DNA of 64,000 nucleotides from Oscheius dolichura (taxonomy: Eukaryota > Nematoda > Chromadorea > Rhabditida > Rhabditidae): NCBI GenBank assembly GCA_932521035.1, contig OW051497.1, positions 9,858,001 to 9,922,000 on the forward strand, read 5' to 3'. The notes under the pieces are model-generated. The model searched no databases and had not been told where the DNA came from. It saw only the letters and a list, made by a program, of their open reading frames with translations. Within the stretch, counting starts at the first letter, position 1. Each line of letters starts with the position of its first letter. Positions 48,681 to 61,145 of the stretch are shown here, piece after piece. The translations under genes and the position numbers were made by a program.

Positions 48681-51205
48681 ATGACCAAACTGATACATTT
48701 GCAAGGAATCCGAGGAGTGGCTATCTGTTCTGTCATAGCTTTTCATTACTTTCCAGACCACTTTCCCAATGGATATCTCGGCGTCGATCTGTACGCGATC
48801 AACAGTGTAAATCATCTAACAAGAATATTTAGGTTTTTTGTACTCTCCGGTTACTTGATGTCGATGATGCTGTCCAGACACATAGATTTGAACATGTCAG
48901 TGATTCTCGATTTTCTCTACAGAAGAGTGAAGAGGATGGTCCCCCTTTATTATCTTGTTGTTGCCGTGTCCACTGGTACGTGTTCCAAATATTCCAATCG
49001 TTCTTTAGCCACCATCTATTTGTGCCCATGTACCGATTTGATAATCAACATGGTCTCGGCGGAAAGAGCTGTTTGGCTGACGACAAACATGCACTGGAAC
49101 AAAAAAGTTGATTATTTTAAAATTATGGGAGGGTCTCATAATCTGTTTACCCACACATGGTCCCTCTGCTTGGAAATGCAATTCTATCTCATTTTTCCGT
49201 TATTCTGGTGGTTGCAGACAAGACTTGCTCCAACCAAAAGAATGGTATTCCTTCATATTATCAGTAAACCTCTTCACTTCTTACCAGAACTCATTTCAGG
49301 CGGAGTTTCACTCTATTATTATTTTATATGCGACAGCAAAAAAGCGTTTAATAGCATGTTTTGCCGAATCTGGCAGTTCCTTTTTGGTATCTTTTCACTT
49401 TACTTTCCATACGTACTTAAAAGGCAATATGGTCTTTTGTTTGGAGGAGCACAGACAAGAAAAACCACTGTCTGAAGAAGCACCTCTTCTGGACGAAGAG
49501 CTAGCGACAGAAAAGAAAGAAGAGCCGTTGAAATGGATTTTCGCATCGTTATCTCTAGTTCTTCTGATGTACTCAACAGTAACTGAACAGCATCTGACGC
49601 AAACCTATTCTCGGTAAGGAAAGAAATTGTCTGTTATTGTTTTTTGGCTGATTCAGGATGGCGACAACGGTTGTGTCGATTTCCCTCATCCACTTTGGCA
49701 AGGGATTTGTCGTCTTAGAAAATGCCCCGATGGTGTTCTTAGGAGAGATCTCTTACGCATTGTATCTTCTGCACTGGCCCATTTTAATTCTACAAAAAGT
49801 TTTCAACCATACAACGTCACTAGGTCAGCGAGCATGTTTCTTCTTAGAGGCGTTTAAACAGAGCTCTCTCTGGGGATCTTTCTGTCCCTTGTGGCTGCAA
49901 TCGTAGTCCACTATTCATTAGAAAAACCCTACCTTGGATGGGATAAGCGAATTATCGTTGTAGTAGTAGCTGTGCTTTTTGGTATTTGTATCGGTCTACA
50001 CAATGGACTAAGTACACGCTTTTTATAAGAAAGAGCACTTCCTTTTAGGTAGTTTTTATGCTGAATGTGAAACACCGCCTCCAGTGATAAACGATGTTAC
50101 AAAAATGACCATTGGTAAGCAGTTCTCATGCTCTCCTTCTGTTTTATTCATATTTAGATGCCAGAAAGCAATACAACAGCCGATTTTTCAACCACGACCA
50201 GTTTCAGCTGAAAGATGACCGCTGTGAATTTTTTTCGCCACCTACCCCGGAGGTGGAGTTTGATGGGGCCTGCAAGTATACGGTTATTACGCTCACGTTG
50301 TACTAACCTACTGCACTTGTTAAGAATCCCAAATCAAATAATAGCAGGACGATAGCTATCATTGGCAACAGCTGGGCAGCGAACAGTTCTCCTTTAATCT
50401 TTGATGAGTGTAGTAAATATTTTGGAAATGTTTATAGAACGGCACATCCCGGTGAGGGATGATTGCATTAACGAATGAAAGTGACATTTTAGCTTGCGAG
50501 GTACTCATGACCGCAAACCATTGGTCATGCGTTCCCCGGGAGAAAGACTACTTTAATCTAGTGGAGCAACGGAGACCCGATTACCTCTTCATCATACAAC
50601 GGTTTGTCTAAGATTTTAATCTTTAAAAAGGGACAGTGATACGATACTCCGAAGGAATTTGTTCCTTCCGGAACTGACTGAACCGTAAAAACGAATTTAT
50701 TTCAGAGGGCCACTTGCCGATATCCCTTTAACAGTCTCTTCAGACCGATACTAATTTCAGATACTGTTTTATGGGGTGGATACGATCAGACAACGAGTGG
50801 GAGAATGTTGTCAAAGAGGCCAACAGAAGATTGGATTTACTGGCTAGCTACGTCAAGGAAAAGATATTCATACTCCATACCTTTCCGTTCGCTTACCTAA
50901 ATAGCACTCTCTTGAACAACTTTTTGGAAAAAGGGACTCCTATAAATTGGACAGAAGTAGACTGGGCGGAACCAGCACGAGACATACCAAAGGCGCAGGA
51001 AAAGCTGGACCAGATCGTCAGCAAGTGTTCAAAGTGTGAGCAGATCGACTATACTCCGAAATTTCTGGTGAATGGTACATTCATCCCATACGACCCACAG
51101 AAGATCATACCCTACGTTACCCAGTGGCTGCATTTAACACAGCCTGGTTTAGACAAAATACGCCCAATTTACACAGATATTTGTAACAGAATAGGCAAGC
51201 AATAA
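48681..51205 (+). CDS. Acyltransferase-3/SGNH protein, copy 2
   Basis: Same exon plan as copy 1. It starts MTKLIHLQGIRGVAICSVIA, with AFHYF and FFVLSGYLMS, MQFYLIFPLFWWL and LGEISYALYLLHWPIL. The SGNH domain has AIIGNSWAAN and ends LHLTQPGLDKIRPIYTDIC before the stop at 51205. Every exon join examined has a usable donor and acceptor, so this copy appears functional. An in-frame ATG upstream at 48564 would add a segment not present in the paralogues, so 48681 is preferred. Role as for copy 1. Confidence 0.85.
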
Positions 51206-51505
51206 AGTATTTATTGCGTTTTCTAGAACTTCTACTCGGGAACATATATTAAACAAGTATCGATGGTCAATATTTGTATCTCATACATTAATACCAGTAT
51301 GGCTGTTGAGTGCTTTATGCCATAGGCTCGTGAAAAATTAGATATCTTGCATTGCTAGAGGGAGGGTAGCGTTCATCCAGTTTCATTTGTCACCAGCAAC
51401 CGACTTGCTATATTTTATGGGCTGACCAATTTTGACGACGAGAGTAAAATTGGCAAAGGGACGCCTTCACGTCTTTGATGGGTCGGAAGAGGCGCTGCTG
51501 GCGCT

Positions 51506-52328
51506 GAAAGACCGATCCGATAATGGAAGCCGCAGGCGAGATCCTAACAGCCATCTTCCTTTGACGTAATCTGATCGATCCTTTGAAAAAACGAATTATA
51601 CATTGAAAACAACTGAATAAGACGAAAGGTAACGGTTTCCAGTCCCAGAAATACTGTAAAAGGTTATGAGCAAGCCTGACTCATTCTCGCTCAATATCCT
51701 GCGCACCTGAAGAAAAATGGTTCTATCCGTGCTCCGAATGGTACTTGCTCGTTCGTGCTCCGGCAGCGTATGCCAACTTCTTTGTTTACAGCGATATTCC
51801 CACAACCTTCCTTTCTGAAATTGACCCCCGCTCCACATGCGTATCTGATGAGTACGCACTTGAAGGTCAAGCCCCACCTTATAAGGATAGTTGCTGTCTA
51901 CCACGCTTTCCCTCCAGCCATGGACAGGTTACAGTACCTCTATCTTTCCTTTCAGAAACAAGAGGCCCAAGAAAATGTCAGGTAACCTTTTTCCTGGGCC
52001 GTTCATCCTCCTTATTTCCAGAAAATTGGAAAACAGTTTGCGATTCTACCGGGAGAAAATGGGACCAGTTGCAGATGTCAGGTAAGGTGTTTTTGGTTTA
52101 AGATGAACTCAAATATTTTAGTGAGCTCCTGAGTGCCGGGCAGGCAGATCTCCTCTCGATGCGGTTCTCCATTATGAAGGGAGCAGCACAACAAGAGAAG
52201 ATGAAGGCGAACTACTTGGAAACACAGCTCTCCTTGGCGAGAAAGAGGCCGCTACAAGATGATCAGCCTCCCGTATTGAAGAAACCAAAGATTGAAATTA
52301 TCGAACTTGACACTTGTAAATAAATAAT
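51506..52328 (+). repeat. 0.83 kb segmental duplicate, copy 2
   Basis: Near-identical partner of 44989-45825. It lacks the 14 bp present near 45072. Confidence 0.85.
51920..52323 (+). CDS. Small coiled-coil protein, copy 2
   Basis: Same three-exon structure and apparently identical protein to 45417-45820. It lies downstream of acyltransferase copy 2 as copy 1 lies downstream of acyltransferase copy 1. It ends 145 bp before the convergent fucosyltransferase. Confidence 0.6.
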
Positions 52329-52467
52329 CCATTGCTCGTAAAGAAAGATAGTATCTCAGTCAACTTCTTTCGAAAAATACAAAACAGCCTATGTTTTATC
52401 CCATAATGTTGAAAAAAACAGGGCCCCGCCATTAGTTCCTTGGTGATCAGACATTTTCAGACCCCAT

Positions 52468-53916
52468 TCAGCTCCAAAAAATAACCCACTTGCCGTGAAT
52501 TAAAAAATTTATAACAGTCTGAGGATTACAAATATTTGTTAGCATAACTATTGTCACAATCAGATGAAGAGAACCATGATTTGATGTCCGTGTAACTTTT
52601 TCTTTGAAGGTTTGGGTATTTGAGCCTTTGGCAAAGAGTGCACAACCCGGTTTGTGATCGGGTTCTCTTAACTCTAAAGAAAACAGATGAGAATGCTGTA
52701 CGCACACAACTTGCTCGTATTCCTTTCTCCATTCGTGATAGCTTAAATATTCGGACTTGTTGCTCTTCAGTTTGTTCAGAAATATAATCAATTCTTCAAT
52801 AGAGTTAAAGTCATCCAGAGCAATAAATGATTTTGGAGGGAACTGAAATGATATATGAAAAACACGAGGGTCCTCATACGCCCATATTTGTGTAGATCTC
52901 ACGTTTGATGACTATCGGGACGGCAAAGTAGAACTGCCAGGAGTTGTAGAGCTTTTCTGTTACGTAGTCCGCACAATTAGCATTTTCAAAGGAAAAATAA
53001 AAAAAGTACTTCCTGACAACGGATAGAACAAAGATAACGATGGAACTGACTGTAGAATTGCGCCGGCACAAACCTCCCAATCTTTCATTACCTTCGGACA
53101 AGCTGGAAGCTGTGAACCGTTGAAGCATAATCCATAGATATCTATCTGAAATTATGCGAAATATGAAGCTTAGGCTATTGTTTCTGATATTCTAAATACT
53201 GTTTCAAAAGAATTGGCAAGGCGAAGCCCTCACGAATTATTCCGACGAGCAAAAGAATCTTACCTGTAAGCCGCTGTCTCTGGCCTTCATAATCAGCTCC
53301 TCTCGTCTGTTAAACGTATTACAGCGGCTTACCATCCAGGAAGCCGTAACGTTAGACGATTTCATACCCCAAATGAAGTCAGGGTTCTTTATAGTGTCTG
53401 GGAAATTCTTGTCTTTTCTAGAATTAGTGTTACCGTTTTTAACAAAAGTGCCATAAGGTATAAATATATCCGAGTCTCTTTTATACGTCATAGTCCAGTT
53501 TATGGTGTTGGGAGGATAGAGAACTGTCTCCCGGTAAGTACTCTCCTCAGTGAACATAACATGGACAGAACGATTGTTCCTGTTGTCCATTTGCTCGAGG
53601 TGAAAGTCTCGGTTGTGGTACACCCAGGCATCCGCTCCTGCGCTCCTATTGGAATCCGTGGTAAAATGACAATATTCCTGAACGCAGACATTCATAAACA
53701 TATTACAAGCACTACTTCTATCTCTTTTGAACATGTTTTGCTGATAATGTCTTCAGAAAAGAACGGGCCGCCGAAATAGGTAGTAGCCCCATAAATCAAC
53801 ACTTTTTCCTTTGTTGGAAAGAAGTACTGGTAGAGTACTAGATTGTTGTATGAGGGCGGCTTGTAAGAGAAAAAATATAGGTATAAAAGAATAGTTAATC
53901 CTATGCCAAAGAGCAT
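52468..53916 (-). CDS. GT10 alpha-1,3-fucosyltransferase
   Basis: The N-terminal membrane anchor is MLFGIGLTILLYLYFFSY, followed by the stem. Catalytic segments include MSAF-like HVMFTEESTY, DSDIFIPYGTF, VSRCNTFNRREELI, and IDIYGLC. The donor-site signature FYFSFENANCADYVTEKLY matches the GT10 motif F-ENS-C-DYVTEK, and is followed by VPIVI. A last region has SFIALDDFNSIEELI and a YLSYHEW motif. GT10 enzymes add fucose from GDP-Fuc in the Golgi, usually alpha-1,3. The C-terminus is less typical and ends in a hydrophobic stretch at 52468. It lies between acyltransferase copies 2 and 3 on the opposite strand. Confidence 0.82.
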
Positions 53917-54649
53917 GCAATATTTAATGGGCTCGCCTGAAGAAAAGTAGACAAGTAATAACTATGAAACCTACAGTTATATTCCATAAGAAGAGATGGA
54001 AAAGAAAAGAAAATTTGTACGAGGCAAGTACCCGATGAAGCTGCCCGATTGTCCGCGGCCAATAGATCTCCGCGTTTAATCTTAATCTCACGCCTGTTCT
54101 GTTTTTGTCTCTAACTTTCTCAGCAGTCATTTTCCTTTTATTTACTGATTAAAAATAACTGTTTGCTGGTGAAGTCTACTATTCTGCCAGCACATAGAAA
54201 TTATAAAAAACTGTTTCTTTTTGCTCGATGTTGAGCCAAATTGTTGTTGAACAGTAAGTCCCCCACATGAAGTGCAATTGGGCGTTTCTTACTTTATAAG
54301 GTTTATTGTAAATTTGGGTGGTTGTGTTCCTCCGTTCCAGGGAAACAATCAGATAGTTTCAATTCAATAGAAACAATTAGATAATATTCACGAAACTTGA
54401 AAAGCATTTCGTTTGCGCCTTTCTCTATCGGATTGTTCTTTTGACGGAAGAGCTTCCAAGTTCTGTCCGAGTTTGTGAAATTAGTTAACCGTCAATATTT
54501 TCTTCTATTGTTATACAACTAGCAATAATAATGTAAGTTTAGTCACAATGAGCAATCCAGGACAGATAAAAAAAATTAACACAGACAAGAAATCAATAAT
54601 CTTTTATTTCGGGTTAATCGTTGCCTATTAACATTTAATTTCCGTTGCT
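53917..54649. other. Upstream of GT10 gene; possible extra exon
   Basis: A minus-strand frame at 53924-54130 (MTAEKVRDKNRTG...ITCLLFF) carries a hydrophobic segment and ends just before the GT10 start, preceded by CTTCAG. It may be a 5' exon or a separate small ORF. No splice linking it in frame was found. Confidence 0.35.
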
Positions 54650-55961
54650 TCATCGTTTCCGGAGCACTACCACAGGCTGAATATGAGCTCCGGGCTCGCC
54701 TTCAGTAAAGTCGATCCCCTCAATTGGCAGTCTTGACTCCTTGTAAAAAACCTCAACAAGGTCGAATCCTAAGATTAAAGTTTTGAGAAACTTTAAAGAA
54801 TCACCAGCAGTCATGAGAGCTAAACGAATTCGACCGTAAACCCGGTGCCAATTGAAATAGATGGCGTCGTATCCTACTGGGAGTCCAAGGAATAGGTATC
54901 CTCCCTTTTTTAGCATACAATACATTTTTAGCGATTCTTTCAGATCACCAAATGGGTCCAAAGCATCCCCGTACCGTCCGAGTCCACTATGCTCTAATGA
55001 AGAAAATGTCGCTATCCAATCATAGGCTTCTACATGCCTAAAAGAGAGCTTTGCCTATTATTGAGGGTTCTCAGCCACCGTGAATAATCCTTTGCTATCT
55101 GAACAGGATGCTCATAGCTCATCTTCGGGTGCTCCATTAGAATTTTCATGTATTCTATTGTTGTAACATGGCTGGCATTTAACTGGAGAGCAAATATTTC
55201 AACCCATGGCTTAGTTGAACCAATGACGACCCCAGGTTTTTCAGTTACACTGACAGAATGCTCCTTCATAGCGTAGTACATCCCACCTGAATAAATCGGA
55301 TACATAGTTGGATAAGGCAGGGTACACTTACGCCCTTCTCCATCATATTTGTCAAGAGATGGATCGTTTATGTCTAGTTGGATCAGGTCATTGATGCGGC
55401 TTTCTGACCATGTATCGTTTCTGATGCCGGATCTTTCATCCCTCCAAAAAGGCGCCTAATAAATAAAACACCATAATGAGTAAAAAAACCGTTAATCACC
55501 ATAATTAGACGTGTGTAATTGTTCAGGGTGTACTTGTCAACCAATTCGTGTGGTATTTCTTTGGGTGGGGTGGCAGACTCGTCTTGCGTTTCACTACCTG
55601 CAGCTAGCCACTGTGGGAACACCTGCAGAATGGATAATACGTTTTTCAAAGCTTACCTTCGAGCAATCTTGTTCGTGAGTATAATCCAGAGCGGGAACAA
55701 AGGTTTCTTCCTTAATTTTGTAGCCTAAAGGTTCGAAAACGCTCTCAGACAATTCTTTGTAAGTTTTGATTCCTCGCGCTGTTTCAATCAACTTCCTTGA
55801 AATGAAATATGTTGCTTGTATTTTATAAATCAACACTACCTTGATTGTTTTTTAGCGAATAACGGCTTGCCCCATAAATCATTTCCATTCCAGCTAATCA
55901 AAACAATTAAGGAAAGTATTCCAGAACAAGATAAAATAATCCATCGAACATAAGTTCCCAT
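54650..55961 (-). CDS. DUF268 membrane protein (methyltransferase-like)
   Basis: The start at 55961 gives a type II anchor (WIILSCSGILSLIVLISW). Later exons contain IYSGGMYYAMKEH, GVVIGSTKPWVEIFALQL with ASHVTTIEYMKI (a SAM-fold-like glycine and acidic edge), then FSSLEHSGLGRYGDALDP and GGYLFLGLPVGYDAIYFN, and end VVVLRKR. These match the nematode DUF268 family, of unknown substrate. In sequence style it resembles the SAM-dependent class. It is divergent from acyltransferase copy 3, with about 390 bp between the starts. Confidence 0.75.
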
Positions 55962-56353
55962 TTCGAAAAACACACAGTTGTTTAGATAAGTTGGGGGCAG
56001 GCTCGAGTGGCAGAGACAACACACCTTTGCTGAGAAATTGCAGGCAGGAGAAGAAGAGGTTCCAAAAGAATGATCCGATAGAGTAAGCCGCAACCAATAT
56101 CCTTTACAAGGGATTGATGCCATCTTTCACGCATGAAACTATCTGATCGCTCCTTTGGAACGGCCGAAGAGAGTCCTGGGCTAGGAAAAAGCAGAAAACA
56201 TCTAATTAAGCATTAAACCTTTGTTTCGTTTCGTTCGATGAAAGTAGCTCTTTTTTTTATAGTATGTCAGTTTCATCTTTTGCCTTTTCTTAGCATACGG
56301 CTGGCGACCAGATGTATACCTTTTTCCTAGGCAACTTGCTCTCTTCTCAAAAG
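55962..56353. promoter_or_regulatory. Divergent promoter, DUF268 and acyltransferase copy 3
   Basis: The start region shows diverged similarity to the sequence at the head of the 0.83 kb duplicates (GATCCGATA-AAGCCGCA, GCCATCTT, CTGATCG-TCCTTTG). That suggests a common ancestral upstream element of the cluster. The actual promoter sites are not identified. Confidence 0.4.
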
Positions 56354-58694
56354 ATGGCCAAACTGCTACACTTGCAAGGGATCCGAGGAGTCGCTATCTG
56401 CTCAGTTATTGCGTTTCACTACTTTCCGGACTATTTTCCGAATGGATACCTGGGGGTTGACTTGTGCGTGCTTCCTTTCTTACCACTGCTGATTTTAAAA
56501 TTAAGGTTTTTTGTGCTCTCGGGTTATTTGATGTCAATGATGTTATCCCGGCATTCCAGTCTGAACCCGGCGATAATCACTGAATTCCTCTATAGAAGGG
56601 TCAAGAGGATCGTCCCTCTATACTATCTCGTTGTTCTCGCATCTACTGGTAAGTACCCTGTCTAACATAAATAATCCACTTCTAGCAATAATATATATTT
56701 GCCCATGTTCCGAGTTGATCACAAACATGATCTCGGCAGAGAGGTCCATATGGATGTCAACTAATTTGTACTGGAACACGGAAACAGATTATTTTAAGAA
56801 GTTAGGAGTATCCCACGACCTTTTTACCCATACCTGGTCGCTCTGCCTAGAAATGCAATTCTATCTCATTTTTCCACTGTTGTGGTGGTTGCAAATAAGG
56901 CTACCACAGATGAAGAGAATGATCTTCCTTCATGTTATAAGTAGGCTAGATTTTTCCTTCCTTTACAAAGATCCCTCCAGGCGGAGCTTCTCTTTATTTC
57001 TACTTCATAAGTGACAGTAAACAAGCCTTTAACAGCATGTTCTGCAGGATCTGGCAATTTATATTAGGTAATATTTTTAGTTCTCACTATGGTATTTTTG
57101 GTAGGAAATATGGTGTTTTGTTTGGAAGGGAACATACATGAAGGAACCACATCGAAAAGGAATATTAGCGACAGTAAAGAGCCCCTTCTGGATGAAGAAA
57201 AACAGGAACTACATAAAGAAGACTCTTCGGACTGGATCTTTGCTTCTTTATCACTTGCTCTTCTAATTTATTCCGTAGTTGCAAAAGAATATTTGGCACA
57301 AAATTACTCGCGGTAAGTAGGAATACTGCATTTGAATAGCACCTTAACCCTGTTAGAATGACAACAACAATTCTGTCCATCATCTTCATTCACTTTGGAA
57401 AAGGATTTACTGTCCTGGAAAATGATCAGGCAGTTTTCCTGGGAGAGATCTCCTACGCCTGGTACCTTGTGCACTGGCCCATGCTGACTCTGCAGAAAGT
57501 GTTTGAGCATACAACTACTCTGGATAAGTGACTGTGCTTCGTGTTTCTTTTATCGACATTATAGAGCTGTTCCTGGGAATCTTCCTGTCGTTCACCACAG
57601 CAGTCATCGTACATTACTTATTAGAAAGATCCTATCTTGAGTGGAGTAAGCAAATCATCACTACAGTAGTAGCAGTCCTATTCTTCGTCTGTCTCGGCTT
57701 ACAATTTGGACTCAGTTGTAGGTGTGCTTTGTAAAAAATACTCGTAGATTTAGACAGTCTGTTCCGTGGTTGTTGGGAAAAGCCTGAACTGAGAACAGAT
57801 TATTCAAGCATGTCAATTGGTTGGCGATTCTCATTTCTGGTCTATGTCATACTTTTAGCGGCGAGAAAGCTGTATAATGTCCGGCTGTTCAACCACGATC
57901 AGTATCAGCTGAAAGACGAGCGCTGCATCTTCAATCCACCAAGAAGACCACAGGATGTCGAGTTCGAAGGAACCTGTACATATGAAGTTATTCGTTCGTT
58001 GTGTTAATCTAATATTATTTAAGAACTCGGCATCAAACAATAACCGGACATTGATGATCATTGGCAACAGTTGGGCGGCGAACGGCTCTCCTTTGATTTT
58101 TGATGAATGCAGCAAACATTTTGGGAATATCTACAGAACAGTGCACTTTGGTGAGAGTTCGATGTTTGGTTGTAATATAGTATAGCCTGTGAGGTGTTTA
58201 AAACTATGGATCCTGAATTCTGCACTGCCCGCGAGAAGGACTATTTCGAAGCAGTGAGGCGTTTCAAGCCAGATCATTTGTTTATCATACAGCGGTGAGT
58301 TTAGCGCCCGATGAAAAGCCAGTGAATATACGTCAAGGAAAAGATCTTCGTTGTTCATACCTTCCCATTTGTATACATGAACAGGACCTTTTTGAACGAC
58401 GCTTTGGACAAAGGTGCACCTATAGACTGGGCGCACGCACCAACGGACTGGAAAAAACGACCTCAGTTCGACATGCCGAAAGCACAGGAGAAACTGGACG
58501 AAATCATCAACAGCTGTCCGAAATGCGAACAGTTCGACTACACTCCGCAATTTCTGATAAACGGCACATTTTACCCTTATGACCCACAGTATATCATACC
58601 CTACGTCAACCAAGGGCATCATTTCACACAGCCGGGACTAGAGAAGATACGACCTGTTTATACGGATATTTGTAATAGAATAGGCCAACAATAA
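56354..58694 (+). pseudogene. Acyltransferase-3/SGNH protein, copy 3, broken
   Basis: The N-terminal half is well preserved (MAKLLHLQGIRG, FFVLSGYLMS, WYLVHWPML, MIIGNSWAAN). Two lesions stand out against copies 1 and 2. The donor after the HTTTL exon reads GGATAAGT where copy 1 has GGTAAGT (57531), so reading runs into TGA. The start of the last exon, about 35 codons with its acceptor, is missing near 58297-58325, and the only nearby AG sites put the remaining YVKEKIFVVHTF frame out of phase. The end of the SGNH domain (HHFTQPGLEKIRP) is still recognisable. Transcription could still occur. Confidence 0.75.
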
Positions 58695-59774
58695 ACGTTT
58701 CTATGCTATTTAATTTTTTCGGTCTACATCAAAAACGAGTTTTGTTCAAGAAAAGCGGTTCGAAAAAGTTTAACGGGTCCGGTAAAAAGAAAAAAAAATA
58801 TGAAAAATGGCCCGGGAACACGGAGACTCGCGTGATAATGTGTTTGAGGGATTGGGAAAACGTTGGTCTTGTTGATTCCTCTTTGAAATGCAGTGAACGC
58901 TGGAATCCTGCTGCAGCACCATGGTTATATTTTGCACTTTAACCGTTTCGTCTATTTTGACGACGACACTCGGTTCTCGGCCATTGTTATATTACTAAGA
59001 AGATCCCGTGGAACAGACTGAGGCAGATGAAATGGATGAATAAATAATTTCCTGTCAATTTTCCTGGTTTCTAATGGTGATATTCGGAGAGACTGAGAGG
59101 AGTGGAATTGTATATGTATTTATGGAGAAATAATGATCTATCACAAAGAAAGGCAAGAAAAATCATTGTTCTAGTTCGGACTTCCATTTCAACGAATCTA
59201 GTTTTCGGAGCCCTTTTCTAATTCTGACTATTTCTCAGACCCCTGTTCCATTTTTCACTTTTTATTGGGTCAACGTTGTTCACGCCGGGTTCCCTCGCCA
59301 TATCGTTGCGGGACCCTCGAAGAAAGAGCCCAAAACCGGAAATTTGAGCAGTATTTATTTCTTGTTTCTTTTGTCTTTAAATTTTAAGATAATATCTCTT
59401 CGACAAAGATGTTGCACAAATGCCATCGAGTTCGCCCTCTCTTACAAACTGTGCCTCGGAAGTTACCCTGCGAAGTTGTAGGGATATTGGGATGAGCGTA
59501 AATTTTCCCAGAAGGGAAATACAGGGAGAATATTAAACCACGCTCCATGATGCAACTACAGAGTATTATCACCTACTAGCATGCCTCCGGCGGCCTTTGG
59601 CCGCGTTTGGATTAAACATTTGACGGTCGAAAAAGGTCAAACGGTCGAAACTTTCTGCTTCTCTCTCATTTGACCTGTCAATCCGTACAGGCGACAGGTC
59701 TTACAGACAGACATACAGAGATCTGCCTATTATTATTATCAACTATTGTTTCAGTTTATTAACCCGTAAAACAA
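58695..59774. other. Intergenic
   Basis: No gene was recognised. At about 59586-59720 there is a short stretch with repeated GACGGTCGAAA and GGTCAAACGGTCGAAA, followed by GACAGACATACAGAG. It could be a transposon end or degraded repeat. Confidence 0.4.
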
Positions 59775-61145
59775 TCAATTCTTTATATCGAAAACTTCTT
59801 TAATGTGGCCATCCTTCTCTACAATTTTCGTCCAACTTCGAGGGTAAAAATCGGCCTGCTTCATCACAAATTGGGTACCGTCATTCGTGGTTGCAATATC
59901 TCTGTAGTAAACATCAAAGCGCTTTGAGAGATAACCCAAGAAAAATCCAAATGTGGAGGAAGGGGCCGTGATTAGCACAACGTCACAGTACAGTCGGGAG
60001 AAAGCGAAGTCTTCTATGGGCGTACTGTTTTCCATTATGTGGACTCGAGGAATGTCTGAGCCATCTATTCAACACCATCACTGCAGTCTCACCTTCGAAG
60101 GTCTGCTTTTCCCATTCCGCTTCATTCCCTAAGATTACTGCTCCAACCAATTTGTTTTTTCGACTGTCTGAATTATCTTCTCAGATGCATTGAATTAGGA
60201 TGTTTGAATAATAAAAGGACCTTACATTTCCTCATAAGAAATTTTAACGCGTGAGATGAGAAATCTGCTTCGGAAGCACTCTTCCATTCAATACTAACAA
60301 AATCACCACGACGTATATGAACACAAATCCTATATTTGTCTTTGTCTCTCTTTAGCAAGCAAAAGCTAACAGAAAATGATCTAAAAGACGGGATGGAAAG
60401 TTCTTTCTAGCTTGTTCCTGGATTGCTTCACTGGGCAGAAGCAAATTCCTTACATCGCTTCGCCGATGGTCGAAATATTTATAACTCTATTCTTTCTATT
60501 AAAAAGATCAAAACTTGAAAATACTTGGAAATAAATGCCATCTAACTGAAGATATTCACTTGTCTCGTTCCTTAGCCTTTCCACATCTTCATAAACACAG
60601 CACGCGTGATTGTTAAACGGAATTACTTTGTTTGTTATCTAAAGGAACTTTTTACAATCTTGTGATAACACACTGACATTCCAATAGACAATGCTGAATT
60701 GTTTTTGAAGGAGAGGAAATTGTTCCCGGATGGAGCCTCCCAGTTTCTTCAGCATGTATTCGTCGGCCACATTGATGTAAGGGATTCTGTTCAGTTTATC
60801 AGCTATTCCAATTACAGCCAATAGTTCGAAGATTTGGTTTCCTGAAGGTATGTCTTATATGGAATTATTTTCACTAACCTAAGCCGCTGCGAACACCACA
60901 GTCATAATTTGTCGAGAGATAACCTCTTCCATGTGAAGCTAATAAAACAGGTGCAGATGAGACATTCAAGCCAAGAAGACAGTTAGTGTACGCGTTGGAA
61001 TAACGGTGCCAATTGGCTATGCTCGCTTTTAATGAAACTAATGTAACAAAGACTCCTAGGTTTTCTTCGTAAGTGAATAATACTCAATCTTACCGAGAGC
61101 CAAGAAAATAACCAGCACTCTCCTAATTCTATCTGGAGAAGGCAT
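59775..61145 (-). CDS. GT11-type alpha-1,2-fucosyltransferase, copy A
   Basis: The N-terminal anchor MPSPDRIRRVLVIFLAL starts at 61145. Later exons read HGRGYLSTNYDCGVRSGLGN, QIFELLAVIGIADKLNRIPY, then CVHIRRGDF, the GT11 donor-binding motif. The last exon has VVLITAPSSTFGFFLGYLSK, the second family motif, and the stop at 59775. GT11 enzymes fucosylate glycans in the Golgi with alpha-1,2 linkage. The exon linking CVHIRRGDF to the earlier part was not fully traced. Its partner copy on the other strand starts at 63574. Confidence 0.8.
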
